Made by a program: the position numbers and the translations under genes. Shown piece by piece: positions 27,120-37,206 of a DNA stretch of 37,302 nucleotides; positions within the stretch are counted from its first letter, which is position 1; each line of letters opens with the position of its first letter. The notes below the pieces were generated by a model. It searched no databases and was not told the origin of the DNA. It saw nothing but the letters and a program-made list of their open reading frames with translations. Source of the stretch: Chara braunii (taxonomy: Eukaryota; Streptophyta; Charophyceae; Charales; Characeae); the NCBI GenBank assembly GCA_003427395.1, contig BFEA01000006.1:2308631-2345932 (forward strand), in the 5' to 3' direction.

Positions 27120-27830
27120 GGGAGAAATTGAGTAAGATGTTTATATGGAGGTCTATTCTACATACATTTAAAATTAGTTTTGAGAACTGATCTGTGTTGT
27201 ATTACAGGTTCTTTTCTAGTCATTCTGATTCAAGATCTGACTATTTTCGGCCCGATCCAACAAGGATCGTGTTTTGTTATCTTTTGATAACATATCGGAT
27301 TCCGACTCAACTCTAAACGTATTCTCGCTACTCAACCTAAGGCCTTAGCCTTTGTGGGTTAAAATGTTTTTTTTTTTAATGTTTTTATTTGGATTTTTGT
27401 TAAATGGCCATATAAAAAGGATTGAGTGTTTTTTTTTTGAAGGTTGGATAAAGGTTGGGGCTTGTGTGGATAAGGCAAAGGGTATGAGTGCAGAGAGTGG
27501 TTGAAGTTGACCCCGTGTAGTGCGTGGTGTGTCGATGTTTAATCTTTGGTGTAATTGCATGTATGTTTTGTGAGTTGAAGTCGGGATTGACCTTGCTTGC
27601 GATCATGTGTATACTTTGAAGAGAGTCACATTGTGATTATGAGAGTGATCGCCTTGTGTCCTATAACCCCGTTGTATTTAGATTTTGTGTATCAGCGCGG
27701 TCTATTGTAACCGTGCGTAAAGATCGAGCAGATTTATGTTGAGAGAAAAGGGAGATCCCTTTTTACTTTGGCTTTTTGTAATTTTTCTAGTTGGACGTTA
27801 AGGTCTGTTGCGACTGTTAAAGTCAAACCC
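27120..27830. other. AT-rich sequence with one strong hairpin
   Basis: Only TGTTATC-TTTT-GATAACA (27275-27292) stands out. Short minus frames at 27345-27606 have T-run-derived composition and no motif. Confidence 0.5.
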
Positions 27831-27832
27831 CT

Positions 27833-28090
27833 TGACCTGTTTCCAGGTCACCGATGATGGTGGCCCACTCCCAAGGTTAGGGGCGACCGCTACAACGGGC
27901 CAAAGCGTGCCTACCACTCACTTGCGCACGGTGCAGAAGAGGGTAAGTATCGCAATCGCACTCGCGATTGTCTAGCTTCGAGAGATTAACCTCTCAAGGC
28001 GCGTGTCAGATAACACTCGAGTGTCGAAAGCAACCCTCAGAGCCATTGAGGGCTGCATGATTATGGGTACCACATAGTCCACCATCATTG
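27833..28090. other. Multi-hairpin segment closed by a 12-bp long-range stem
   Basis: TGACCTG-TTTC-CAGGTCA (27833-27850) precedes a closing stem of CGATGATGGTGG (27852-27863) with CCACCATCATTG (28079-28090). Inside are CGTGC/GCACG (27906-27910, 27926-27930), CAATCGC-ACTC-GCGATTG (27953-27970), GCTT.GAGAG/CTCTC.AGGC (27975-28000), the palindrome ACACTCGAGTGT (28013-28024) and GCA.CCCTCA/TGAGGG.TGC (28030-28056). A donor-like GAGGGTAAGTAT lies at 27939-27950. I recognise no RNA family. The density of perfect stems is far above the surroundings. Confidence 0.5.
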
Positions 28091-28094
28091 CAAC

Positions 28095-28665
28095 TGCTTG
28101 TGTAGCCATGCATGGTCGATCGATATTACAAGACCTACGTCACTGCAATATTTATTTAGAGTCTTGCGTCATCTGTCGTATGTTGTCAAAAGGTTACGGG
28201 TTGGATACAAGAAAGGGACTAGGGGCGACTGATGTGTGAAACTTGGTTTCATTTTTGTGAAGTGTATCGCATGGTTAGATAGATCGTCCTAGTCGATCGA
28301 CACAGGGTCGCACTTGGGAAATCAGCCCCCAGAGCGACAGCTTGTGTACGAGTCCGATTAAGGCATTCGACCGTGCTTACCCCCTATGCTACAATGTACG
28401 AGAAACACTCTCCATTGGGCCACCTCTGCGATTGCATTTGAGTAGTTTTTGCATGTGGTTCGGTAGCTCGGTGGGCATACGCCTGTCCAAGGGTCGTAAA
28501 AGCCCCTTGGGCTGAGGTAAGTTGTGCCTCTCGTGGCCCCTATCCTGTTGCAGGTGTTCGATGGAGGTGCGGTTGGCGTACTCGGATGGAGCGACGAAAG
28601 CTCCCTCATGATGAAGTCCTGCGTGAAGCAGTCAAGGGGTCCTCTTGTGGGGCCGATGCGCTCGA
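28095..28665. other. No confident feature
   Basis: Includes palindromes CCATGCATGG and TCGATCGA (about 28107-28122) and a hairpin CCAAGGG/CCCTTGG (about 28487-28511). An A-box-like TAGCTCGGTGG (about 28467) has no B box at tRNA spacing, so no tRNA gene is called. Confidence 0.4.
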
Positions 28666-28669
28666 TAGC

Positions 28670-28797
28670 GGTATGGTTCCACTTTTGAACACCGTGTTTT
28701 GGCTGTACTTGGGTTGTGGGGCCAAGGTTGCCCGTTCGAATCCACGCGGGCACGGAGGAGGTGCGAGGTCTAGATGCACAGATCCATGACTACTATT
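28670..28797 (+). repeat. tRNA-related SINE-like repeat, copy 2
   Basis: Homologous to 13348-13490. It contains GTTCGAATCC, a good Pol III B-box match (about 28734), and an acceptor-like pairing CCGTGTT with GGCACGG (about 28690 and 28750). The A box is degraded (TGGCTGTACTTGGG). The spacing and pairing suggest a tRNA-derived head. Downstream, TTGATCGCC(C)TGG...GACCATCCC recurs at about 29144-29180. Confidence 0.5.
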
Positions 28798-29180
28798 GAT
28801 CGCCCTGGCGGAAGCCAAGGGTTGACCATCCCTGCTATGAACCCGCTGACATCCCTAGAATTGAGCCTAATAGCAGAAGTATTGTTGTGACTGTTATTAT
28901 CAAAGCCTCAACACCGATCAGTCCAGCACACCAATTAGAATTGAAACTGGACACAAGTTGAATGGCTTGCTGCTTTATTTCCATCTCATTAATGAAACAA
29001 TTGAGATGTGTTGCGTAAAGTCCAAGTATCCCGAACAACTGTCTCTGGCTTAAAAAAAAAAAAGCTTGGTTGTTGGCTCTCGTTAGCGCAACTTAGCGAC
29101 CATACGTTTTCTTTGCCCAAACAGACACCAATTTCTAGATGGCATTGATTGCCTGGGGGAAACCAGGGGTGACCATCCCC
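28794..29180 (+). repeat. Direct repeat of about 38 nt, 350 nt apart
   Basis: 28794-28832 and 29144-29180 share TTGAT(C/T)GCC, GGAA(G/A)CCA(A/G)GGG and TGACCATCCC. It may mark the boundaries of an inserted segment; nothing recognisable lies between. Confidence 0.5.
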
Positions 29181-29189
29181 ATGTGACTG

Positions 29190-30055
29190 TCGAATTGTGA
29201 GTGCACATGTTGTGCCCTCCGTAGATCTTATCGTAATGCGAATTCAAAGTTCTCCCGGTCAATCAATCAACCGCGCGGGAAACCACTCTACCCCGGCGGT
29301 AAAGACCCAATCACCTAAATAAAAGCCCTGCAATAGTGGTATGCTCGTCTAAAACAACATAGTTGTCATAGGACAGTAGTTGACGGCGAATCCCAAACGT
29401 GGGAAGATATGACAATTTGTCGTGAAGCTTGTCCTATAACACGAGATGGACGGACAGACAGATCCCTGGTGCGTTTCAAGATCAGAAGATGACGCGCCCA
29501 AAAACTTCGTCCTGGTTCTCTATCCATGAATCTATGATCAGGGGCATAACGCGTTGATCGGGATGATGTGTAATCAATATCAGTCAATTGGGACAAGCCA
29601 TAGCGAGGGATGTGATGGTACCCCTATGAAATGATTTTCCCCTCGCGGACCATGCGCTGGAATCCCATGTTGCCCCCGACATGCCGACAACAAATTTTGG
29701 CCCGCCCAGCTAATGCTCGTGGCTCGGCCTAGCGATCCTCTTCTACCCGTGTTGCTTTTTCTTTTCTTCTTTGTATTGTACATCTTTAATAAACGACCAG
29801 TACTTCCTAAAGTCGTGCACGTAAACTAGCCACGATTTTAGGAAACATACGGGCCACTACAGAAGCACCCAAATTCATTTAACTAGAAACGTTTCCACTC
29901 TATGTTTTTTGCGGGGTCAATAGTTGGGCCAAGTTCTAGTGGTTTAAGCCACATGGACCAGCACAATTTGTTGCAGTGTTTAGTCACAAGCGCTTGTTGT
30001 CTGTTGTTCGTCTTTTTTTAAATGTGCCCCTAAATTCTCCCAAGGGTCTTGTATG
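29190..30055. other. No gene; one long hairpin
   Basis: TTCCTAAAGTCGTG (29804-29817) pairs with CACGATTTTAGGAA (29831-29844), 14 pairs including one G-U, around a 13-base loop. Minus frames at 29366-29783 (76 and 67 codons) have no named similarity. Confidence 0.5.
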
Positions 30056-31059
30056 TGTGAGGATCAGGCTCCTCGGCAAACCTTAAGGGCCGCAATCGCA
30101 AAAGTGTGCCTGCCCTAAGTGAAGGCGAGCCTGATCAAATCAAGAGGCCCATTGTTGTCAATTTCGAATTCAGGGTTCAAGCAGTTGCGTCATGTCAGTT
30201 GGTGGAAGGAACCCAGGCCACTGCCAACCACACTTTGTTTCGGATTTCTAGGCCTTTCTTCGAAGCAGGCCCTGGGCCGCATTTGCAGCAGTGTACACGA
30301 CAGGCAGTTGGGAGGCATAACCAACAGGGGCCAGGGCAGCAACAGCAGCAGCAAAGGCCCAACCACGCGGGGCCTACTGGAAGCTTTTGCGCGTAGGCCC
30401 AGCCCAGGAAGGCCGCAGACCAGGCCGAGCTCTTTCCATATAGGAAATAGCTCGGAGTCGGAGGAGGCATTCGGGCACTCGGTAGTTTGCGGCAGCGCTG
30501 CTGGAGCGAATGCTCACGGGCTACTGCTAGCGCTAGAGCAAGGTGCAACACACGTGCAGTCGTGTAGAAGGAAGGGCGTTGTTGAGGGCAGCGCCATAGC
30601 CCAGCTTCGATAGCTGGCTGGGGCTTTGTGACACAGCAAGGTGTAGTGGTGGTCTTCGTGCTTGGGGAAGAAGACGTGGGTGGAAGATGAGGAAGGGAGA
30701 GAGTGAGACGAAGATGAGGAGGAGGGCGTGAGTGCACATACCTGGTATTGGCGATAGTCTGCATTGGGCAACATCTTCAAGTACTTCGGTGGCTGCGTAT
30801 CAACAATTGCATTGTCAATTCGTAGGCAAATCTTAGCTGTGTGGGAGTAGTCTGGGTGTCGAGCGCCAAGTAGGGGGAAGGGCCTGGACACTTATGTCGG
30901 TGATGACGAGAGTAAGCTCTCATTGACATTCGGTTTCAGTGTTTTGATTCTCCATTGGTGGTGCAATGCTGCTTTTTGGACACTGTGGGACTATCTGGCT
31001 TTCAATGTGATTGTGCAATCTGGAATTTGTCATCTCATTATTGCTAATTTTTCCTTGCA
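30056..31059 (+). repeat. Chromovirus 5' LTR (type A)
   Basis: 1004 bp, TGTGAGGATCAGG ... TTCCTTGCA, immediately upstream of the primer-binding site. It is similar along its length to the solo LTR at 810-1812. ACATACCTGG lies at 30736-30745. The upstream five bases are GTATG, with no matching copy after 37191. Confidence 0.85.
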
Positions 31060-31062
31060 ATT

Positions 31063-31074
31063 TGGTATCGGAGC
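31063..31074 (+). promoter_or_regulatory. Primer-binding site, tRNA-iMet-like
   Basis: TGGTATCGGAGC lies three bases after the LTR end. The common plant form complementary to initiator tRNA-Met is TGGTATCAGAGC. The single A-to-G change is also present at 37195-37206, so it may reflect the host's tRNA rather than decay. Confidence 0.8.
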
Positions 31075-32456
31075 TGGTTCAAACTACTCTTGTTGGTTCT
31101 TCGCAATAGTTGTTCGGTGCTACGCACGTGGAAGTGGGGCAGTGATAATGCTTAGGCGTTGAACGATCGACGACCTAGGGTCTTGTGGTCGCACCAGGAA
31201 GTCTATGAGGTGACATTGGGATGAACACTGGATGATGAGAACTCGCTGATGTGGCATTTAAGCCGAGGTGGAACTTCATTTCCCTGTTTGTTGTGCCAAG
31301 GCGAAGACCGGTCATCATAAATGCACGTTAGGTTGTTGGTGAGAAATATGTGGTTGGGGGCAGCATTATGAGGTACGTTGCTCTCATCCTTATCTACCCT
31401 CTTCATTGCTTCTTATCGTGAGGAAGTGAGTTGTGTCTTGAGAGTCCTCTTGATGTGAGGTGTCGCGAGCGCTCAACCTTGAGAGTCTTCCTTCTTTTTG
31501 GGCAGCAAGCTGCTGGGAGACGGGCGAAGCCTCTAAAGGGCCCTGGACGAAGCACTCGGGTCACGGTCACCATGCCATCCCGTCGGGACTAGTACACGCA
31601 TGCTTTGCCTCAAGTCGTTGGTTCTTCTTGCTGCGCTGTTAGAGGTCATGTTGGGCATGCCAGCCCTATAAGAGACGCTCACCAAACCGTCTATAAATAT
31701 TTATGACGGGTTCCTGTTGGACCCTGGTTGTGATCGTCGTCCTGATTGCGACGTAAAACAATTCCTGAGGACCATGCGGGCTGTCCTTGATCAAGAAGTC
31801 CTGACTGCCTCTTGATCAGCCGGATCAACTGGAAGTAAGGCGCGCTGTATGCGAGGATAAAGAAGATGCAGAGTTGGTAGGCTTAGCATAGACTTGGGGC
31901 ATAGGGGTGGGCCGGATTGCACACCCTTAGACACGCTGCTCAACCAGATGCTCAGGATGCCGACATAAGTGACTACTGCTGGCAGGCTTAGCATAGAGTT
32001 GGGGCACAGAGGTGGGCCGGATTGCACACCCTTAGACACGCTGCTCAACCAGATGCTTAGGACGCCGACATAAGTGACCACTAAAGAAGGATACAGGGGG
32101 AGGTAAGATTCTGGCAACTGTTCGTCGCTGGACTAATTAGACAAATTACCATCCATCATGCATCTCCACAGGTAAATTATTTTTATTTTTGGTTATTTAG
32201 TTGTACGGACGTGGTTGACAACTGACAGTTAGTTGAAGATAGGATAGACTATTTCTTGCTCTATTGCATTCTGTTTTAGAAAATCTAAAAATAGAAATAA
32301 AATTACCTTTTGGATCTGACATTTGGTTGTTGGTTACCACTTGACTACTTTCCTCCAGAATTGACCGAAATTATTGTTTATTATTACTCAGTTGGGTGTC
32401 ATCTTGAGGGAGGATACAGTGTGTATTCTAGTTTAGATCACACATCACGGTAGCTC
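31075..32456 (+). other. Chromovirus leader, with 105-nt tandem duplication at 31872-32085
   Basis: Non-coding. Two near-identical 105-nt units share GGCTTAGCATAGA, GGTGGGCCGGATTGC, CACGCTGCTCAACCAGATGC and GCCGACATAAGTGAC. The remainder shows no motif; frames in it are short. Confidence 0.7.
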
Positions 32457-34270
32457 ATGAGTGAGGAAAAAAGCAGTGAGGAGGAGGAACGATTAGTGGA
32501 TGATCATAGAATAACTCGTAGGACTGCACTCAGTTGACCGATCACTTTCTTAGAATTAGGCCAAGGATAGGAAAGGAGGCTGCGGAGGGAAGTTAGGGAG
32601 AGGACAACATTACATAGGGCTAGGGCAGCCGCAACCGATGCTGAAAGGGCACTAGTAGTAGTTGTAGAAGCAGAAGCTATAGCCAACGCGGATGTAGACA
32701 TGGCTACCACCTCTGCTATGTCACCGGCCTTGTCTCAAGCCTCGCCGTCAGAAATCAGTTCGGGGTACTCAAGTCTTCGTTAGTCAGTTTGTTGCTTCGC
32801 AAGTCAGCCAACTGTCTCAACTCACGGCGGAAGATCATGAGATCTTACAAGTGGATATGACGAGCTACAACAGCAATTGAGGGATGCAGAAGACAAAAGG
32901 ATTAAGGCTGAAATTAGGAACGCCAGACTAGGGGGAGTGAAAAGAATTAGAATCACTAGATGAGTCAACCCTGGACACAACGGTCAGGTGGTTGCGACGT
33001 ACACTGCTTTGTGTGGCTGAAACACAGGTAGTGCAGCAGGAAGTGTTGGATGAGCTAGTGGCCGACCAAAATCGCATTCTGGCAGCACTGCAGGCTCCTC
33101 TTCCCATGATGAGACAGTCGCAGTACTCTGCAGCTCCCCCTCGGTTGCAGGTCCCTCAATGACGCCGTCGTCGGTAGGGCCCTCTTTCTCTCTCATGTTT
33201 GGTATGTCTGTCACAAGTGGTGTAGCAGCAGTTAGTGGTCAGGTCCTTAGGACTTCTCCCCTACCATCAATGACGGTGGCAGCTACATTCCCGCCGTCAG
33301 GACGGCCTCAGGTTAGCGCGCAGCAACCTGTTCCAGTGGCTATGCAACCACTGCAGCAAACACTTGGGGCAATCCAACCCATGTAGTGGATGCCCAAGAT
33401 CCCCTTGCTGAGTCCTAAACCCTTCTTCGGTGACAAGGAGGAGGACCAGAACACCTGGGTGCGGACTGTGCCTACTTATGTGATGCACAAGCTCACAAGG
33501 CCAGAGCAGGAAGTTTTAGTTGTTGCGTCCTTTTTAGAGGGCTCTGTAGCACGATGGTTGAATGGTTTAGTGCAGCAACAGGGCTATGGTCAGAACTTCT
33601 ATGCCTAGGCCCAGGCCCGAATATTGGAAGAATTTGTACAGACTGTGTACAACAGGTGGCATGACCGTCAAGGGGCTCAGAAGGCCACTGACGCATTGGT
33701 CAGCCTCGGATGCAAACGGTACTGGACAATGCGTGAGGTCACAAACGTCGTAAAACATTTGATCGTGGTCCCTGGCGTGCGTTATGACCCTCACGTACTC
33801 CTCACAACTTATTTGCAATGGCTGCCCACAGATGTCAAGAATGAGTTGGTGGACGAGGCCTCCATCGATGTTCATAACTTCGCTACTTTGGGACCGCGCA
33901 ACAGGGACCAGCAGATGGTAGGAAGAAGAAACCTCCCCAAGATTGGAGGAAGAAGGGCAATCTTATGTTCGTCGACCACAATGGTCAGGTGACTGAGATT
34001 GACGACTTCCCTGACTATATGGAAGGCATAGAGCAGGATGGGGCTAGTGAGACTTCAGATGAGGGAGTCGTGGCACCCATCATAGAAAGGGCTAAGGGGA
34101 CCGAGAAATAGAAGGTAGGCCGGTCTAAGGGTCAAGGCGAACAAGGAACACCAGTCTAGGTGCGACTTGGTTTAGACTACGAGGAGTGGAGGGACCGAGT
34201 TGCTAGGGGCACGTGTCTTAACTGTGGCAACTTTGGCCACACGTCTAGAACTTGCCAAGGCAAGAAGTTC
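32457..34270 (+). pseudogene. gag: gag remnant with CCHC zinc knuckle
   Basis: Structural protein of the retrotransposon particle. The ATG at 32457 opens a short acidic N-terminus (MSEEKSSEEEERLVDDHR), then frames change several times. A capsid-like block reads KPFFGDKEEDQNTWVRTVP, then LTRPEQEVLVVASFLEGS, ending at TAG 33606. The next block runs from about 33624. The zinc knuckle CLNCGNFGHTSRTC (C-x2-C-x4-H-x4-C) is at 34214-34255. Multiple stops and frameshifts mean no intact Gag can be made. Confidence 0.75.
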
Positions 34271-34329
34271 ACAACGAAGGTAACGTCCCCTACGGTGGTG
34301 TGCTTATTTTCAAACTCTGCACTTCAGGC

Positions 34330-34664
34330 GTTAGCCAAGGCTATTGACCCACTCGTCGCCTCACAGATACATGTGCTGGATCAAAACGCAGCCTGTGCTC
34401 TCTGATGCACTAAAGAGGTGGATTGAAGCCATACATATGTATGACTTCAAGCTTGATCTGCTGAAGGGAGAGTACAACGAACTGGCTGACGCATTATCAC
34501 GAAGGCCAGACTATCTGGGCGCGCTAGTGCCTGAGTTTGAGATATCTGATGATGTAACTCGATCTATGGTGGAGGCCTTTCGAGAGAACGCAGTCTTCTC
34601 TGAGATCATTCATAAACTAGAAGCTAAAGATAAAGCTACCTCTGATATAGTTTGTGCTGGTTGA
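34330..34664 (+). pseudogene. pol: RNase H C-terminal remnant at a deletion junction
   Basis: Only the end of the gypsy RNase H/connection region is present: LSDALKRWIEAIHMYDFKL and NELADALSRRPDY. It starts about 100 bases after the zinc knuckle, so roughly 2 kb of the usual pol (protease, reverse transcriptase, most of RNase H) is deleted, with the junction near 34330-34380. The frame ends at a TGA at 34662; integrase continues in another phase. Confidence 0.75.
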
Positions 34665-36035
34665 AGGCTTGTTGTTCCTTGAGGCTGGGAATAAAAGATT
34701 GTGTCCCCCGCATAGAGATTCTTTGCGTAGTTTTTTTTTAGGAGAATGCCATGATGCAACTGGTCATTTTGGGTGTAAGAAGACATCAGGTAACCTAGTG
34801 CAGAAATTCTGGTGGCCCTCTATGATGCAATATGCGAAGAAGTACGTCGGGACTTGCCAGGTTTGCCAACGAGACAAACCCAGAACTCGGGCCCACTTGG
34901 GCTCATCAAGCCCTTGCCTATTCCTGAAGGTCCCGGTCAGAGTGTGTCCATGGGCCAGCAAGTGCGGTAAAAGACACATCTTTGTCATAGTGGACCGATT
35001 TGCCAAATACTGATCGCCATGCCAGAAACAACGAAAACTGACTATGTCATTAAGCTGTTTATGGATAACTGGGTACGGGATTTTGGGTTGCCGAAGGCCT
35101 TTGTTAGTGACAGGGACTTCTGCTTCACCAGCGAACTGTGGCAAAGTACTGCGCAACAGATGGGTACCTGACTGCAGATGACTTCAGGAAATCACCCTGA
35201 GTCAAATGGTCAGGCGGACCAGATGAGCCGAGTAGTGCAGCACCTGCTACGACATTATATCAAGCGAAGTCAGGATGACTGGGACGAGAAATTACCCCTT
35301 GTCGCCAGCCTGTACAATAATGCGGTGCATAGCACTACTGGCATGACTCCCAACCAACTGCATCTTGGTTGGAAGCTCAGATCCGCACTCAATTTCCTGT
35401 TACCAGAAAACCAGCTATCTGCAGCACCTGGCGCCATCGAGTTTGCTGTCAGGTACGAACAGATGCTACAGCAGGCTGTAGAACATATTAAGAAAGCTCA
35501 GGATGCCATGGTTGCATCTGAGAACAAGCACAGTCGGCCATTTGAGTTTCAGGTAGGTGACCGGGTGTGGGTTAAATCATCTGAACTGGGACAGGAGTTG
35601 GGAATCTCACAAAAACTAATGCCTCAGTATTTCGGTCCCTGGGAGTTCCTAGATATAGTTGGAGATCAGATAGATGGACCCTCCTATGTGATTCATATCC
35701 CTGCTCACATGCGCACATACCGAGTCTTTCACGCCTCAAAGCTAGCACCTTTCGCAGAAACTGCACAGTTTCCCTCCAGACGATCAATGCTGGCCCCAAC
35801 CATGGATGGCGAAGTCGACATTGATGACATCGTGGAACCCAGATGGATGCCTGTACCTAAGCCTCCCGTCAGAGGCCGGCCTCCAAAGCCAAGGATGCAG
35901 TACCATGTCAGATTCAGACACCATACTGATCCCAGCGAAGATCGGTGGTTTACCAGAGAGGAACTACAACAGACATCTCCCCAAGTGATTGCAGGATATG
36001 AAAGAAGACTTAAAGGGAAGATGCCTGCATATTAA
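34640..36035 (+). pseudogene. pol: Integrase with GPF module and chromodomain
   Basis: Inserts retrotransposon cDNA into chromosomes. In order: zinc-binding H-x4-H (ECHDATGHFG) with C-x2-C (CQVC); core Asp 1 in IVDRFAKY; a frameshift near 35011; core Asp 2 in FVSDRDF; a TGA stop at 35169-35171; core Glu in HPESNGQ. Then 285 open codons from 35178 include the GPF module (residues 145-192, GPW at 153-155) and a C-terminal chromodomain (about residues 213-275, VDIDDIVEPRW and YHVRFRHHTDPSEDRWF). The D, D and E residues are all present, but the frame is broken twice. The ATG at 35178 is an internal Met, not a real start. Confidence 0.9.
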
Positions 36036-36062
36036 GGAACTTCTCAGGGTACTATTGAAGTA

Positions 36063-36075
36063 AAGGAGGAGGGAA
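36063..36075 (+). promoter_or_regulatory. Polypurine tract
   Basis: AAGGAGGAGGGAA sits directly before the LTR start (TGCGAGGATC at 36076) and 28 bases after the integrase stop, the expected place for plus-strand priming. Confidence 0.85.
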
Positions 36076-37191
36076 TGCGAGGATCAGGTTCCTCAGCAGG
36101 CCTTAAGGGCCCCAATTGCAAAAGTGTGCCCCGCCCTAAGTGAAGGCGGGCCTGATAAAATCCAGAGGCCCATTGTTGCAATAAACCGCGTTCAGCAGCG
36201 GCTTGGGCGCTGTAACCCAAGCCCAGGCCCAGCGAGTAGTGTGACCACGCACTTCTCGGCCTCAGGCCGCTGCGGGTGCTGTGTGATCGAGCACAGCAGG
36301 AAATTCAAAGGTCAAAGTCAACTGTCGGTCCAGGTACCTCGCCCAGGCCTTTGGTCGTGTGCATTGACTTGTATGTGTGAAGGTACCCAGTCAAACTGGT
36401 GGACCAAGGCGGATACAGTTTCAACTCAATCTTGGCCGTCAACGACAATTTGATCTCGGTCGTTGCTGACTTTGAGGCTGGGGTCCAGACCCCGCCGTCA
36501 ACACTACATATTGAGTTGACTTCCTGGTTTTGACATCTGGACTCTCGTCTGGAGTCTATGCTGACCCGATGATCTTGCGTCGACACCGGCTCTACGCTGT
36601 TGTGTTGGCGGGACACTGTTGGGAGGACTTGACGACCGGCGCTCGTCGCTGGTTTGTGGCGTGAGTATGCTGTGGGTCCAACTCGCTGGCTGGCGCACTA
36701 CTGTCTGAAGGGTTGCTGACGTGGCAGCCGCCACGTGTCATCGTCGTGGTTGCTGCCACGTAGGTTCGCTGATGAGGTGGAAGGCGCTAGTCGCCTGTAT
36801 TGCTGTTCTGCTTGACAAGTACTCGGAAGGAGGATTCGGGACTGTGGTTGGGGTCGTGATACGTACCTGGTGTCTTCAACTTCGTCGTCACGCTGCTGAT
36901 TGATGACTGGTCTGCTGGGTCCATGTGGCACTGTTAGTCTACATTGTCTTGGACGTCTGGATCTTTGATTGAGGCACGATTATGCTGCTAGGAGGAGGAA
37001 GTGCCCGAAGAGGAAGTGGGTTGTAGGGAGGAGACCCTTCCACCCTCTCAAAGTCTATTCTCCCTCCTCCTCCTCTCGTCTATGTATGTATTCTCTCTCA
37101 TTTGGGATCATTATTATCACGATTTATCAGCAACGTTCGTCTACTTTGTCTCTACGATTGACGACTGATTATCACGACTGGGCACATTGCA
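36076..37191 (+). repeat. Chimeric LTR: type A start, type B remainder
   Basis: The first 105 bases match the 5' LTR (GAGGATCAGG, CTTAAGGGCC, GCCCTAAGTGAAGGCG, AGAGGCCCATTGTTG). From about 36181 it matches the minus-strand solo LTR at 11711-12754 instead, ending GGGCACATTGCA. It has a polypurine tract upstream and a primer-binding site downstream, so it is both a 3' LTR and a 5' LTR. ATACGTACCTGG lies at 36859-36870. Confidence 0.75.
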
Positions 37192-37194
37192 ATT

Positions 37195-37206
37195 TGGTAT
37201 CGGAGC
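37195..37206 (+). promoter_or_regulatory. Primer-binding site of a following element
   Basis: TGGTATCGGAGC, identical to the site at 31063, three bases after the LTR end. It indicates that another retrotransposon body continues beyond the window. Confidence 0.8.

Larger units (their letters stand above)
30056..37191 (+). mobile_element. Ty3/gypsy chromovirus, internally deleted and decayed
   Basis: 5' LTR (30056-31059), primer-binding site (31063-31074), leader with a tandem duplication, gag remnant, a CCHC knuckle, then directly the last part of RNase H, integrase with a chromodomain, polypurine tract and an LTR at 36076. Protease, reverse transcriptase and most of RNase H are missing, so it is a non-autonomous deletion derivative. 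Stops and frameshifts occur in gag and integrase. The C-terminal chromodomain places it in the chromoviruses, whose integrases target chromatin. Confidence 0.85.

Noticed and set aside
28320-28520. Possible tRNA genes (A-box-like TAGCATAGGGGG on minus, TAGCTCGGTGG on plus)
   Set aside because: No B box or cloverleaf at the right distance on either strand.
28358-28753. 131-codon minus frame
   Set aside because: It overlaps the SINE-like repeat and unrelated flank, shows no domain, and the same region in the other SINE copy gives a different broken frame.
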